From Mycolicibacillus koreensis (lineage in GTDB: Bacteria > Actinomycetota > Actinomycetes > Mycobacteriales > Mycobacteriaceae), in NCBI RefSeq assembly GCF_002104795.1, contig NZ_NCXO01000024.1, positions 1-60,650 of the forward strand: DNA of 60,650 nt. Reading direction: 5' to 3'. The notes under the pieces are model-generated. The model was not told where the DNA came from. It worked only from the letters and a program-made list of their open reading frames with translations, and did no database searches. The stretch's first letter is position 1. The number at the start of each line of letters is the position of its first letter. The translations under genes were made by a program, and so were the position numbers. Of the stretch, positions 60,540 through 60,650 are shown one piece after another.

Positions 60540-60650
60540 TCCGACGAGGCAGTCTAAAGGGTGTCGAACCCGCCGCTGCAGTCGAGTCTTCCCGGCCGCG
60601 GCGCACCCGCACCGCCGCCGCGGGGCCGAATTCACGCGCTGCGCAACCGG

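Overview
The window is about 70% GC, with GTG and TTG starts, leaderless-type promoters and a gene order that closely follows Mycobacterium tuberculosis Rv3336c (trpS) to Rv3284 in inverted orientation. It comes from a Mycobacterium (broad sense) that is not M. tuberculosis. Gene names below rest on protein resemblance and on this conserved order. No tRNA, rRNA, CRISPR array, insertion sequence or prophage was seen.

Left part (1-18.9 kb). The end of a PPE protein and an unknown protein precede trpS and a YihY-type membrane protein. A leftward block follows: dacB1 (peptidoglycan carboxypeptidase), a sugI-like transporter, nagA, then a small multidrug resistance exporter of the Gdx type. The exporter has a near-perfect guanidine-III riboswitch directly in front of it. 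Next are a steroid 5-alpha-reductase-like protein, the ECF41 sigma factor sigJ and its partner, a carboxymuconolactone decarboxylase-like gene with an exact ECF41 promoter. The sdhCDAB operon and the cdd-deoA-add nucleoside salvage operon come next, then an LGFP lipoprotein and an Rv3311-like protein.

Middle part (19-42.6 kb). Three tandem secreted PE-PPE-domain hydrolases sit between the Rv3311-like gene and upp. Then come pmmB, punA, amiA1, a GMC oxidoreductase with an unknown partner gene under a divergent FadR-type regulator, a gamma-glutamylcyclotransferase-like protein, lpdA, glpD2, an RluA-type pseudouridine synthase, nei2, a UsfY-type membrane protein and lhr. Compared with M. tuberculosis, amiB1 and the phoY1-atsB-lpqC genes are absent from their usual places.

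Right part (42.6-60.6 kb). The rsbW-sigF operon is surrounded by stress genes, many with SigF-type promoters (GTTT-N15-17-GGGTAY). They include small membrane proteins, a large KatE-type catalase, two CsbD-like proteins, a Rho-N-like protein, a pyruvate-oxidase-like TPP enzyme, a HemK-like methyltransferase plus CDGSH protein, a heme-oxygenase-like diiron protein, an F420-type LLM oxidoreductase, a PfpI/DJ-1 protein and a UsfY-like protein. STAS and PAS-ANTAR regulators lie beside sigF. The window ends with accA3. Four of the SigF-type promoters lie exactly 9 nt before an ATG, which predicts leaderless stress mRNAs. The methyltransferase/CDGSH/diiron/F420 group is the best candidate for an undescribed system.

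Short perfect tandem duplications (9-17 bp) recur at gene borders throughout the window.
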